Assembly: GCA_035275625.1 (NCBI GenBank) | Contig: DATEMK010000356.1 | Span: 1 to 17,267 of the forward strand | Length of the DNA: 17,267 nt | Direction: 5' to 3' | Origin: DATEMK01 sp035275625 | Lineage (GTDB): Bacteria > Bacteroidota > Bacteroidia > AKYH767-A > OLB10 | Part shown: one piece after another, positions 1-5,930 of the stretch | How positions within the stretch are numbered: position 1 is the stretch's first letter | Layout: every line of letters starts with the position of its first letter | Program-made: the position numbers and the translations under genes | Notes under the pieces: model-generated | Seen by the model: the letters and a program-made list of their open reading frames with translations, nothing else | What the model was told of the DNA's origin: nothing | The model's database searches: none

Positions 1-99
1 TAAAACATAACGGTTGAAAAAAACACCGTCATTTTCATGTTTTTCTAAATTGACCCGCAACTCTTTTTCTATTTCTTTTATAACATCATATTCGTTCAT
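1..99 (-). CDS. 5' end of a protein-coding gene running off the left edge; possibly leucine-rich repeat protein
   Basis: Reading leftward from ATG at 99, 33 codons stay open to the window edge and encode a charged helical start (MNEYDVIKEIEKELRVNLEK, then HENDGVFFNRYVL). From memory, this resembles the short N-terminal cap of Bacteroidota and cyanobacterial leucine-rich-repeat proteins, in which an acidic/basic helix is followed by an 'N-x-Y-x-L' strand before the first repeat. No leucine-rich repeat is inside the window, so the family is only a guess. Repeat copy A lies upstream with a complete minus-strand promoter; its -7 box ends 69 bases before this ATG, much the same spacing as copy B has to the zinc-ribbon gene, which supports this being a real start. 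The opposite-strand frame over 14-232 is rejected as a shadow. Confidence 0.6.
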   Translation of the reverse strand, partial: MNEYDVIKEIEKELRVNLEKHENDGVFFNRYVL

Positions 100-118
100 A
101 GGAAAGTTTTTTTCTACC

Positions 119-240
119 CGACAGTGTATCTATTTTCAGGATTCCACAGCAAAGTTTTTTATCCATTCAAAAGTAAATTTATTTCCCCACTCCGCCAAAA
201 ACCAAAAGGTCACTGTTTGGGGTTTTGTTTGAATGATTTC
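119..240 (-). repeat. Dispersed promoter-bearing repeat, copy A
   Basis: One of five direct copies of a ~120-bp intergenic repeat in this window (A-E). Copies A, B and D share an identical 25-base run (161-185, 1302-1326, 2621-2645). The element contains an outer inverted repeat (ATTCAAA at 164-170, TTTGAAT further right) and an inner CCAAA/TTTGG stem. It fills almost all the gap between the left-edge gene and the zinc-ribbon gene. Confidence 0.85.
168..199 (-). promoter_or_regulatory. Candidate promoter in repeat copy A, driving the left-edge gene
   Basis: On the minus strand, TTTG (199-196), 20 bases, then TACTTTTG (175-168). This matches the Bacteroidota vegetative promoter (TTTG about -33, TAnnTTTG about -7, spacer near 20). 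It reads toward the ATG at 99, giving a predicted leader of about 60 bases. This rests on sequence only; no start site has been measured. Confidence 0.6.
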
Positions 241-244
241 CTGT

Positions 245-1234
245 TTACCTGATGATAGCTGCATTTCCACTTCTCCGGTTTTCCAGGGCGCAATGAGGGC
301 ACCAGGAATGTTTGTTTTTAACATCACTGTATCGCGCCTTCCACTTATGTCCTTTTTTGCATTGCCACATAACCGGGATGCGACCGTTTATATAATCCGC
401 TGAAAGCAATTTGCCATTCCGTTTTTTGGCGAGGGTTCTTAACTCTTCAATGGGGCTTCTTTGCTTTTGCGAACTCGCCTCAAGCCCGCAGGCAGGACAC
501 CACTGTTCGTTTATTATTGCATTGGGTTGCGCTTTCCAGGTGTGTCCTTTTTTACATTTCCAGGTAAGCTTCGTGCTTCTGTCAAAATATTTTAATGAAA
601 GACATAATCCGCCTTTTATTTTTGCCAGCTTTTGCATGTCTTCAATAGTATATTTTAACTTTCCGGAACATATCATGCACCATGAATGATTGGTATCTAC
701 ATTACCCGGTGTAGCTTTCCATGAATGTCCTTTACTGCATTGCCAGGTCAGCTTGGTACATTTATTTATATATTTGTCCGAGAGACATTTGCCTCCGCGT
801 TTTTCAGCAATTGCTTTCATCTTTTTCAACTCGAATTTTCTTCGATCCACTTCTTTGCACCGGATACACCAATTCCCTCCACGATTTTTTAAATTAGAAA
901 ACCTTTCTTCCCAAATATGCCTGCGGCTGCATTCCCATTTCAATTTAGTATCGGCATTTATATATTTTACAGAAAGGCATCTGCCGTCTTTTTTTTTGGC
1001 AAATATTTTCATTTGTTCCAGGCGTTCCTGCTTATCTTCTTCTTTTAAACACACTACGCACCAATATCCTCTTTTTACCAAGTAAGGACCTCCTTCCCAT
1101 GTATGCCCTTTTGAACACATCCATTTCAATGGCGTATATTGATTGATATATTCTTTGCTCAGACATTTTCCTCCATGCTCTTTCGCAATTTTTTGCATCT
1201 CTTCTATCATCGGCTGATTTGTTATTTTTTTCAT
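245..1234 (-). CDS. Protein of five tandem zinc-ribbon modules
   Basis: This 329-residue protein is almost entirely five repeats of ~60 residues. Each has an 'IAKxxGGKCLSxxYIN' helix and turn, then W-x-C-x-K-G-H-x-W, then WCxxC about 15 residues on. Likely zinc ligands are C40/H44/C59/C62, C102/H106/C123/C126, C166/H170/C186/C189, C227/H231/C246/C249 and C292/H296/C312/C315. Module 2 has RRH instead of KGH but keeps the histidine. This is the 'probable zinc-ribbon' module seen in scattered bacterial, phage and giant-virus proteins, where a nucleic-acid-binding role is suspected but not established. No signal peptide or catalytic domain is visible. The frame runs back to a TTG at 1294, but that start lies inside repeat copy B; ATG at 1234 (MKKITNQ) or 1243 (MTGMKK) is preferred. 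The frame ends only a few bases after repeat A. Opposite-strand frames at 411-1085 are shadows. Confidence 0.85.
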   Translation of the reverse strand: MKKITNQPMIEEMQKIAKEHGGKCLSKEYINQYTPLKWMCSKGHTWEGGPYLVKRGYWCVVCLKEEDKQERLEQMKIFAKKKDGRCLSVKYINADTKLKWECSRRHIWEERFSNLKNRGGNWCIRCKEVDRRKFELKKMKAIAEKRGGKCLSDKYINKCTKLTWQCSKGHSWKATPGNVDTNHSWCMICSGKLKYTIEDMQKLAKIKGGLCLSLKYFDRSTKLTWKCKKGHTWKAQPNAIINEQWCPACGLEASSQKQRSPIEELRTLAKKRNGKLLSADYINGRIPVMWQCKKGHKWKARYSDVKNKHSWCPHCALENRRSGNAAIIR

Positions 1235-1260
1235 TCCTGTCATTTCAGGTTCTTTGTTAC

Positions 1261-1382
1261 CGGCAACGTCTCTGTTTTCAAAACTCTTCCGCAAGGTTTT
1301 TATCCATTCAAAAGTAAATTTATTTCACCGCTCAGCCAAAAAGTAAAAAGGTCCCTGTTTGGGGCCTTGTTTGAATGATTTG
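1261..1382 (-). repeat. Dispersed promoter-bearing repeat, copy B
   Basis: Second direct copy of the ~120-bp repeat, just upstream of the zinc-ribbon gene. It keeps the outer ATTCAAA/TTTGAAT pair (1305-1311 and 1371-1377) and the inner CCAAA/TTTGG pair. With copy A it brackets the zinc-ribbon gene as direct repeats about 1.14 kb apart, so recombination between them would delete or duplicate that gene. Confidence 0.85.
1309..1340 (-). promoter_or_regulatory. Candidate promoter in repeat copy B, driving the zinc-ribbon gene
   Basis: Minus strand TTTG (1340-1337), 20 bases, TACTTTTG (1316-1309). The -7 box ends 66 bases before ATG 1243 and 75 before ATG 1234. It has the same boxes and spacer length as copies A and C, although the spacer itself carries substitutions. 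Confidence 0.6.
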
Positions 1383-1444
1383 CTGATCTCATGGAAAAAC
1401 GGGAAGTGTTGTTTTCTTCACAAGAACATCTGTTCGGGTAATCC

Positions 1445-1759
1445 GGGAAGACATTCGGGCCATCCGTACAAATGATCGCATCATGCGTACAAATGATCCG
1501 GTGGTCCGTACAAATGATCCGATGGTCTGTACAAATGATCGCGTCACGCGTACAAATGATCCTGTCATCCGTTAGTTTGATCGCACGATCCGTACAAATG
1601 ATCGCGTCATGCGTACAAATGATCGGACGGTCTGTACAAATGATCGCGTCACGCGTGCAAATGATCCGATGGTCCGTACAAATGATCGCATCACGCGTAC
1701 AAATGATCCTGTGGTCCGTTGGTTTGATCGGATGATCCGCACAAATGTTTCCGGCATCA
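1445..1759. repeat. Tandem array of 21-bp units
   Basis: Thirteen consecutive 21-bp units run from 1466 to 1738, with a decayed unit after (1739-1759) and a poorer one before (from 1445). Each unit is a conserved 12-mer, GTACAAATGATC, plus a variable 9-mer. Units 6 (1571) and 13 (1718) carry a variant 12-mer, GTTRGTTTGATC. Units 3-6 resemble units 10-13 in order, giving a 147-bp higher-order period (seven units). Several 9-mers are palindromic around a centre base (GCATcATGC, GCGTcACGC, GGATgATCC). Every unit from 1 to 13 has a GATC at the same place. Because 21 is divisible by three, frames stay open on both strands (1472-1735 plus, 1572-1757 minus); these may be by-products. The remaining gene-free sequence around the array, 1383-1444 and 1760-1819, shows nothing recognisable. 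Confidence 0.95.
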
Positions 1760-1819
1760 AATAATCTTTACAATTGATCTTAACAGTCTGAAATTCAATA
1801 TTAACAGGACTTACAGCAG

Positions 1820-1939
1820 GGCAGGGGTTCCGTTTTCAGAAATCTTCGCAAGGGTCTTATCAATTCAAAAGTAAATTCATTTCACCACTCCGACAAAAAC
1901 CAAAAGATTCCTGTTTAGGGTCTTGTTTGAATGATTTTT
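1820..1939 (-). repeat. Dispersed promoter-bearing repeat, copy C
   Basis: Third direct copy, between the 21-bp array and the DUF2442 gene. It has more substitutions than A, B and D but keeps both promoter boxes and the outer ATTCAAA/TTTGAAT pair. The inner pair is CCAAA/TTTAGG here. Confidence 0.8.
1866..1897 (-). promoter_or_regulatory. Candidate promoter in repeat copy C, reading into the 21-bp array
   Basis: Minus strand TTTG (1897-1894), 20 bases, TACTTTTG (1873-1866), unchanged boxes. The first minus-strand ATG in front of it is at 1757, at the array edge, about 109 bases from the -7 box, so the array itself may be transcribed. Confidence 0.5.
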
Positions 1940-1989
1940 CGTTCTCCCGAAATCGAAGATTAAATTAAACTTTTTAAAAAAATTTTCTC

Positions 1990-2283
1990 TTATTTTCTCT
2001 TTTTGGCCCTGCGCTTATAATCAGTCATGGGTTCGCTGACAGACATTCCGGAAGTTTGTTTTTTCTTAGGAGCAGCTAAAAGTGCAGGTATTGACAAATC
2101 TTCATCAATATCAGACCAGTGAATTCCATAACCCGAAGGTGATACGATAAAATTACTTCTTTGTAAATGGGTTGCTTTGTCTAAACGCGAAGAAATTTTG
2201 TGCCATGAAAAAGAATAGCTTCTCTCCGGTGTTTCAATAATAAGAAATTTTTCTGTTGCACTGACTTTTGTTTTTTGCTTCAT
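1990..2283 (-). CDS. DUF2442 domain protein
   Basis: 97 residues from ATG at 2283. The core (about residues 8-70) follows the DUF2442 pattern: a short beta-strand start, a tryptophan in 'YSFSWHKI' in place of the usual proline-rich strand, then 'GYGIHWSDIDEDLSIPALL', the family signature. A lysine/arginine-rich tail (residues 73-97) goes beyond the usual end of the family and could bind nucleic acid. The gene lies 6 bp after the DUF4160 gene in the direction of transcription, so the two should be co-transcribed. DUF4160 and DUF2442 genes are often neighbours in bacteria, and a toxin-antitoxin-like relation has been suspected from that arrangement. That role is inference; no biochemical function is established here. 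Confidence 0.85.
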   Translation of the reverse strand: MKQKTKVSATEKFLIIETPERSYSFSWHKISSRLDKATHLQRSNFIVSPSGYGIHWSDIDEDLSIPALLAAPKKKQTSGMSVSEPMTDYKRRAKKRK

Positions 2284-2289
2284 GTTAAA

Positions 2290-2538
2290 TCATTTCTTAA
2301 AATAATTGTTCCACTGTTCAACAAAATAATCGAAATGCGCATAAATTATTTTCTTTACTTCTCTTTTATCATTTGGGGATAATTTATAGCTGAAAGCTTC
2401 AACTATTTCAAACTCTTTTACTTTCAACCAGTATTTAGCTTCCTTCCCGGCTTTTTGCGCATGGATATGAACCGGCTCATTACTTTCATTCGAATAAAAG
2501 AAAAATCTCCATCCTGCAATATAAAGAATTGTTGGCAT
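2290..2538 (-). CDS. DUF4160 domain protein
   Basis: 82 residues beginning MPTILYIAGWRFFFYSNE, with the family motif EPVHIHA at residues 21-27 (usual form EPPHIHV) and the C-terminal 'WNNYF'. This is a nearly complete DUF4160 domain with nothing added. ATG at 2538 is chosen because the family usually begins 'MPTI'; a TTG at 2553 would add MKKNW but falls inside a possible -7 box (TATCTTTG, 2558-2551, minus strand). It is first in a two-gene unit with the DUF2442 gene. Repeat copy D lies upstream and probably supplies the promoter. The HIH motif looks like a metal or catalytic site but has no known activity. Confidence 0.85.
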   Translation of the reverse strand: MPTILYIAGWRFFFYSNESNEPVHIHAQKAGKEAKYWLKVKEFEIVEAFSYKLSPNDKREVKKIIYAHFDYFVEQWNNYFKK

Positions 2539-2578
2539 CCAATTTTTTTTCAAAGATAAAAAGATAATTTTTTGTATA

Positions 2579-2700
2579 CGACAGATTCTCCGTTTTCCGA
2601 AGACTGCTGCGAGGTTTTTTATCCATTCAAAAGTAAATTTATTTCACTGCTCCTCTAAAAGCCAAAAGGTCACTGTTTGGAGTTTGCTTGAACGATTTCC
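2579..2700 (-). repeat. Dispersed promoter-bearing repeat, copy D
   Basis: Fourth direct copy, between the DUF4160 gene and the small gene at 2734. It shares the 25-base identical run with A and B. The outer pair is ATTCAAA (2624-2630) and TTGAACG, one substitution from TTTGAAT-G. Confidence 0.85.
2628..2659 (-). promoter_or_regulatory. Candidate promoter in repeat copy D, driving DUF4160-DUF2442
   Basis: Minus strand TTTA (2659-2656), 20 bases, TACTTTTG (2635-2628). The -33 box has one change from TTTG. The -7 box ends 90 bases before ATG 2538. A second, weaker -7 candidate without a -33 box lies at 2551-2558. Confidence 0.5.
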
Positions 2701-2733
2701 GTCACTGTACACAGGCCATGCTTCAGCGATAAA

Positions 2734-3036
2734 CTAAAGACTATCCCGCCCGGCAAGTACAAATTTTACGGGTGATTTGTCTCCCTTTCGTTTAATTTTT
2801 TTTCTTGCTTCTAAGTCAAGTTTAACCCATTCCATGTGCCATTCCACAGAACCTGGAAATTTTGTTTTGTTCTTTTTAAAATCCCCTGTTATTGCCTGCA
2901 GAATATCTGCATGAGTTGATTCGCCTTTTGTCTTCAGAAGGTTCAAAAGGATTTTTTTTAACACGTCATACTTTGCCTTATCCATGCTTACGGCATTTTT
3001 GCCGGCTGGATGCCTGAGCTGAATTTTTGTTTCCAT
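2734..3036 (-). CDS. Small conserved protein, probable DUF6958 family (winged-helix-like)
   Basis: 100 residues from ATG at 3036. It starts 'IQLRHPAGKNAVSMDKAKYD', continues with helices containing 'LLKTKGESTHADILQAIT', and ends in a 'WVKLDLEARKKIKR' helix plus beta-strand. This matches my recollection of the DUF6958 family, small proteins predicted to fold like a winged helix; the assignment is moderate. It starts 2 bp after the VOC gene stops and is surely co-transcribed with it. No cofactor motif is seen. A regulatory or accessory role beside the VOC protein is inference only. Confidence 0.7.
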   Translation of the reverse strand: METKIQLRHPAGKNAVSMDKAKYDVLKKILLNLLKTKGESTHADILQAITGDFKKNKTKFPGSVEWHMEWVKLDLEARKKIKRKGDKSPVKFVLAGRDSL

Positions 3037-3038
3037 AT

Positions 3039-3449
3039 TTATTTTTTTTGTCCGAGTGAAAACCAGTTTCCTGAATCATCTTTGAGCAATGCTTCAATTC
3101 CGTAGAATTCTTCTTTTGGTGGCTTGGTGAACTCAACTCCTTTTTTTTTCAACTCTTCATAGGTCGCGTAAATGTCGTTGCACTCAAACACTCCGAAGCC
3201 AAATGTTCCCTTCTTCACCAGGTTACGCATTTGTTCGGCAGTTTCTTTGGTAAACATCATTCCGTCCGTAATTGCCATAAGAGTAATTTCAAGATCGGGC
3301 TGCTCAGGCGCAGTAACTGTGAGCCAGCGCATGCCCGGTCCCATGGGTGCATCGGTATGTACTTTAAATCCGAGCTTGTTTACATAAAACTCATACGCGC
3401 TGTCCTGGTCCAGCACGAAAATGCTGACATGATTCATTCTTGTTATCAT
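3039..3449 (-). CDS. VOC-fold protein (glyoxalase/bleomycin-resistance/dioxygenase superfamily)
   Basis: 136 residues, the normal length of a single-domain VOC protein with two beta-alpha-beta-beta-beta modules. Module 1 opens 'MNHVSIFVLD', with H7 as the usual first metal ligand, followed by 'AYEFYVNKLGFKV'. Module 2 contains 'GVFECNDIYATYEELKKKGV' and ends 'YGIEALLKDDSGNWFSL', where E119 sits at the usual second metal site. Substrate cannot be told from sequence; the family includes glyoxalases, antibiotic-binding proteins and dioxygenases. The gene is followed at 2 bp by the small gene at 2734-3036 and lies 77 bp after an AraC-type regulator on the same strand, a common pairing in Bacteroidota. 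A near-consensus -7 box (GACTTTTG, minus strand, 3490-3483) lies in that gap, without a clear -33 box. Confidence 0.9.
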   Translation of the reverse strand: MITRMNHVSIFVLDQDSAYEFYVNKLGFKVHTDAPMGPGMRWLTVTAPEQPDLEITLMAITDGMMFTKETAEQMRNLVKKGTFGFGVFECNDIYATYEELKKKGVEFTKPPKEEFYGIEALLKDDSGNWFSLGQKK

Positions 3450-3526
3450 AGTCGTAATTTTTTTTGATTGTTAATAATGGCGCAAAAGTCAGCAATGAAT
3501 TTAAAAATCACTTCTTCAAAATTGCT

Positions 3527-3952
3527 TTATTTCGACCAGCCGTTTTTTTCTGCGAAACAACCCGGGATAAATTGGAGAGGGGTTTTTAAAATTTGTGCTT
3601 TGATTTGTTGCTGCTGTATTAAATAAGCAGACGGCATCATTCCAACTATACGCTTGAAAAGCCCGCTGAAAGAGCTTACACTTTCAAAGCCGACAGCGTA
3701 ACAAGCTTCCGTTACAGGAATATTAGTTCTTAAAAGCTGCATTGATTTTTCAATTCTCACGACTATCAGGTATTGATGCGGAGTCTTGCCGTAAATTTTT
3801 TTAAAAAGGCGGATGAAATGAAATTTTGAAAAATAGGCTTCATCAGCAATATGGTCAAGATTAATGTTGTCGGCATAGTTAGTATCAATGAAAAGTTTTG
3901 CCTGAACTATTCGCCTGTATAAATAAACCTTTGGATATTGCTCTGTTGTCAC
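3527..3952 (-). CDS. AraC-type transcription regulator, DNA-binding domain only
   Basis: 141 residues. Two helix-turn-helix motifs are visible: 'INLDHIADEAYFSKFHFIRLFKKIYGKTPHQYL' (about residues 30-62; first half shown as family pattern LDxIAxxAxFSxFHFxRxFK) and 'IPVTEACYAVGFESVSSFSGLFKR' (about 78-101), followed by 'GMMPSAYL'. There is no N-terminal sensor or cupin domain, so a ligand, if any, is not bound by a recognisable domain here. The start is GTG at 3952; no upstream ATG is in frame and the next methionine would destroy the first HTH. The 40-residue tail after the HTH is unassigned. The VOC gene lies downstream, so control of that gene is the obvious but untested guess. Confidence 0.88.
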   Translation of the reverse strand: MTTEQYPKVYLYRRIVQAKLFIDTNYADNINLDHIADEAYFSKFHFIRLFKKIYGKTPHQYLIVVRIEKSMQLLRTNIPVTEACYAVGFESVSSFSGLFKRIVGMMPSAYLIQQQQIKAQILKTPLQFIPGCFAEKNGWSK

Positions 3953-4006
3953 AATTTTTTACCAGGTGAACGATGACACAATAAATTAAAAAGCTGCCGA
4001 AAAACT

Positions 4007-5797
4007 TTACTTAACAATATTAATTTTCTTTATCGTAACCTTATCTTTATTTCTTACTGTCAGACAATAAATCCCTTTTGTGAGGGTTGCTTCTTTAATT
4101 ACTATAGTTTCAGCAGCTGTTTCAAATCTTTTTACAACTTTTCCAATTTCATCAGTCAATTCAATTTGTATGGGAGAAGTTGGTTTGGTTGAAAATTTAA
4201 TGGTGAATTCTCCGGAGTTAGGATTCGGATAAACAGTAAAATCTATCCCGATAGTTATCGGGACACCTTCTTTGCATGGAACACTAACCGCTACCAATGC
4301 TGAAGTTTTTGAGCAACCATTGCTTTTTGTTACTTGCACCCTGTAGTTGCCCGCAATAGCAGCAGTATAATTTGATAAAGTGGCTCCTGAAATATAGCTG
4401 CTGCCTTTTTTCCATTTATACGTTAATCCTGTTCCGGTGTTTGCCTGTAATACAACGCTTCCGCCTGCGCAAAATGTCGTAGGTCCCTGCGGGGTTATGG
4501 TTGCAGCAGGAAGTGTATTAACTGTTACTACTGTCGGGCTTCCTGTTGTTTTAGAACAGCCTGTTGCGGTATTTGTTACTGTCACCCTGTAATTGCCTCC
4601 TGTAGTTGCAGTATAAGAAGACAGCGTAGCTCCCGAAATAAGATTAGTTCCTTTTTTCCACTGATATGTTTTATTGGCTCCCGTTGGCGCATTCAGGGTA
4701 ACACTGGAACCTGAGCAAAATGTGGTAGGCCCCGAAGGGGTAATTGTAGCGGAAGGACCCTGGAACACGACCCTGATAGTTGAAAAAGTAAAACAATTTC
4801 CAAATGCAATTTGCAATTGATAAATACCATTCGGAAGTAAATTAGCCTCATTGACAACAATACTTTGGGTAGTGGCTCCTGTGTTCCACAAATAATTTGG
4901 AGCAGGATTCGCTGAAAGAGTAACCGATGATCCGGGACAGACAAACACACTGTCACCGGTTTCATGAGAAACACCATTAACCAAAATATGATTCGGGCCA
5001 AAAGAAGAAAAACTATTTGCCTTAAGAAATACCCCTGAATCAAAAATACCGTCACATACATCACCAATGGCCAGTTTAATATGATAGGTTGCACATGGCT
5101 GCACTAAGCTGCCTGCTACCAGAGTTGTCGTTAAGCCATCATAAGCAGTTGTGTATGCCACGGGCACAGTATTGTCCATGAAATACTGGCAATACTCGCA
5201 CGGTCCGGGAGGAGGAACTCCATGAGCGGCTAAACCATTATTAACATTGTTAATTGTCATGGACACAGGAGGATTGGTTCCCGGAACAATGGCAATATTT
5301 TTTTGCCCTGTGATTCCCGGACCACTGATGAAAAATCCAAATACATCATTGCAGGGAGTATTAACATAGTCACTGTATTCTTCCGAAGCAAAAATGTAAC
5401 TGAAAGCCACTGAATCAGAAGCCACGGAAAAATCAAATTCCAATTTACAGACATCCTGGGTTTGCCCGGTTGTTAAAGTATTAAGCTGCGCATCGGTGGT
5501 TGCCAGTTGGTTGTCCTGCCCCTGTCCTGACTGTGTATTCGCAAGAGCGGCAACTGTAGCACTTCCGCTTGTCAATAATATCCCGTTGGCAAATCCACCG
5601 TTACCTGTCGTCCCCCATGTAAAAGTACCCCTTGCATTTGCCGCACCGGTATAAGTAACATTTGAAACGGTAACTCCGCTTCCTAAAATAGTATTGACCA
5701 TTGTGGCCGGTGTAACTCCCGTAGTTACTGATAACTGCCCGGAAACAGTAGCTGAAATTAAAAATAGTATGCCAGATAATAAATATAGTTTTTTCAT
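4007..5797 (-). CDS. Secreted choice-of-anchor L protein with Ig-like repeats and T9SS type A sorting domain
   Basis: 596 residues from ATG at 5797, chosen because it begins a clean signal peptide (MKKLYLLSGILFLISATVSG, then Q); the frame runs further back to 5848. Residues ~30-265 are a choice-of-anchor L domain, with the typical 'GILLTSGSA', 'LEFDFSVASDSVAFSYIFASEEY' region (about 119-141), 'DVFGFFISGPG' and cysteine-flanked 'YHIKLAIGDVCDGIFDSGVFL'. Then come an Ig-like module (285-345) and two close duplicates 82 residues apart (346-427, 432-507; each 'ATITPxGPTTFC...YxWKKG...ISGATLSxYTA...GNYRVxVT'). The T9SS sorting domain (520-596) starts 'FTVYPNPNSGEFTIKF' and ends 'KKINIVK'. It should be exported by Sec, carried through the outer membrane by T9SS and attached to the surface or released. 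An adhesin-like role is likely; the ligand is unknown. Confidence 0.92.
   Translation of the reverse strand: MKKLYLLSGILFLISATVSGQLSVTTGVTPATMVNTILGSGVTVSNVTYTGAANARGTFTWGTTGNGGFANGILLTSGSATVAALANTQSGQGQDNQLATTDAQLNTLTTGQTQDVCKLEFDFSVASDSVAFSYIFASEEYSDYVNTPCNDVFGFFISGPGITGQKNIAIVPGTNPPVSMTINNVNNGLAAHGVPPPGPCEYCQYFMDNTVPVAYTTAYDGLTTTLVAGSLVQPCATYHIKLAIGDVCDGIFDSGVFLKANSFSSFGPNHILVNGVSHETGDSVFVCPGSSVTLSANPAPNYLWNTGATTQSIVVNEANLLPNGIYQLQIAFGNCFTFSTIRVVFQGPSATITPSGPTTFCSGSSVTLNAPTGANKTYQWKKGTNLISGATLSSYTATTGGNYRVTVTNTATGCSKTTGSPTVVTVNTLPAATITPQGPTTFCAGGSVVLQANTGTGLTYKWKKGSSYISGATLSNYTAAIAGNYRVQVTKSNGCSKTSALVAVSVPCKEGVPITIGIDFTVYPNPNSGEFTIKFSTKPTSPIQIELTDEIGKVVKRFETAAETIVIKEATLTKGIYCLTVRNKDKVTIKKINIVK
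4246..4263. repeat. Perfect short inverted repeat inside the T9SS gene
   Basis: TCCCGATAGTTATCGGGA: 8-bp arms around a 2-base centre. It encodes the linker just before the sorting domain (VPITIGID). From memory, closely related CCCGATAGCTATCGGG palindromes recur in Bacteroidota genomes; only one copy is seen in this window. Confidence 0.6.
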
Positions 5798-5864
5798 TTC
5801 TTGGAAATTTTTGAAATCAGGGTATGATTTGAAACCATAAAAATACAATTTATTCTGTTGACAG

Positions 5865-5872
5865 CAAAATTA
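5865..5872 (-). promoter_or_regulatory. Possible -7 box for the choice-of-anchor L gene
   Basis: Minus strand TAATTTTG fits TAnnTTTG and lies about 68 bases before the ATG at 5797, a normal leader length here. No TTTG is found at the right distance upstream, so this is weak. Confidence 0.3.
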
Positions 5873-5930
5873 TCATTGACAGTAAATTTATTTCATTCCT
5901 GAAAACTCTAAATATAAAACTGTATAAAAA

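Noticed and set aside
14..232. 72-residue plus-strand frame
   Set aside because: It runs antisense to the left-edge gene and through repeat copy A; no family match and low-complexity composition.
411..1085. Plus-strand frames opposite the zinc-ribbon gene
   Set aside because: They mirror the repetitive minus-strand coding pattern (Cys/His repeats) and have no recognisable domain.
1466..1759. CRISPR array
   Set aside because: The period is 21 bp, the conserved part 12 bp and the variable part 9 bp with repeated sequences; no cas genes are present.
119..2700. Integron cassette array with the dispersed repeats as attC sites
   Set aside because: The layout is similar, but the required AAC/GTT core triplets are absent, the promoter explains the conservation better, and no integrase is seen.
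5257..5454. Small frames antisense or out of frame within the T9SS genes (also 4693-5094, 6186-6413, 6471-6800, 15268-15537)
   Set aside because: Each lies fully inside a larger gene with clear domains and has no features of its own.
5880..5896. Sixth copy of the dispersed repeat
   Set aside because: Only about 15 bases (AGTAAATTTATTTCA) match, in AT-rich DNA, with neither promoter box nor flanks.
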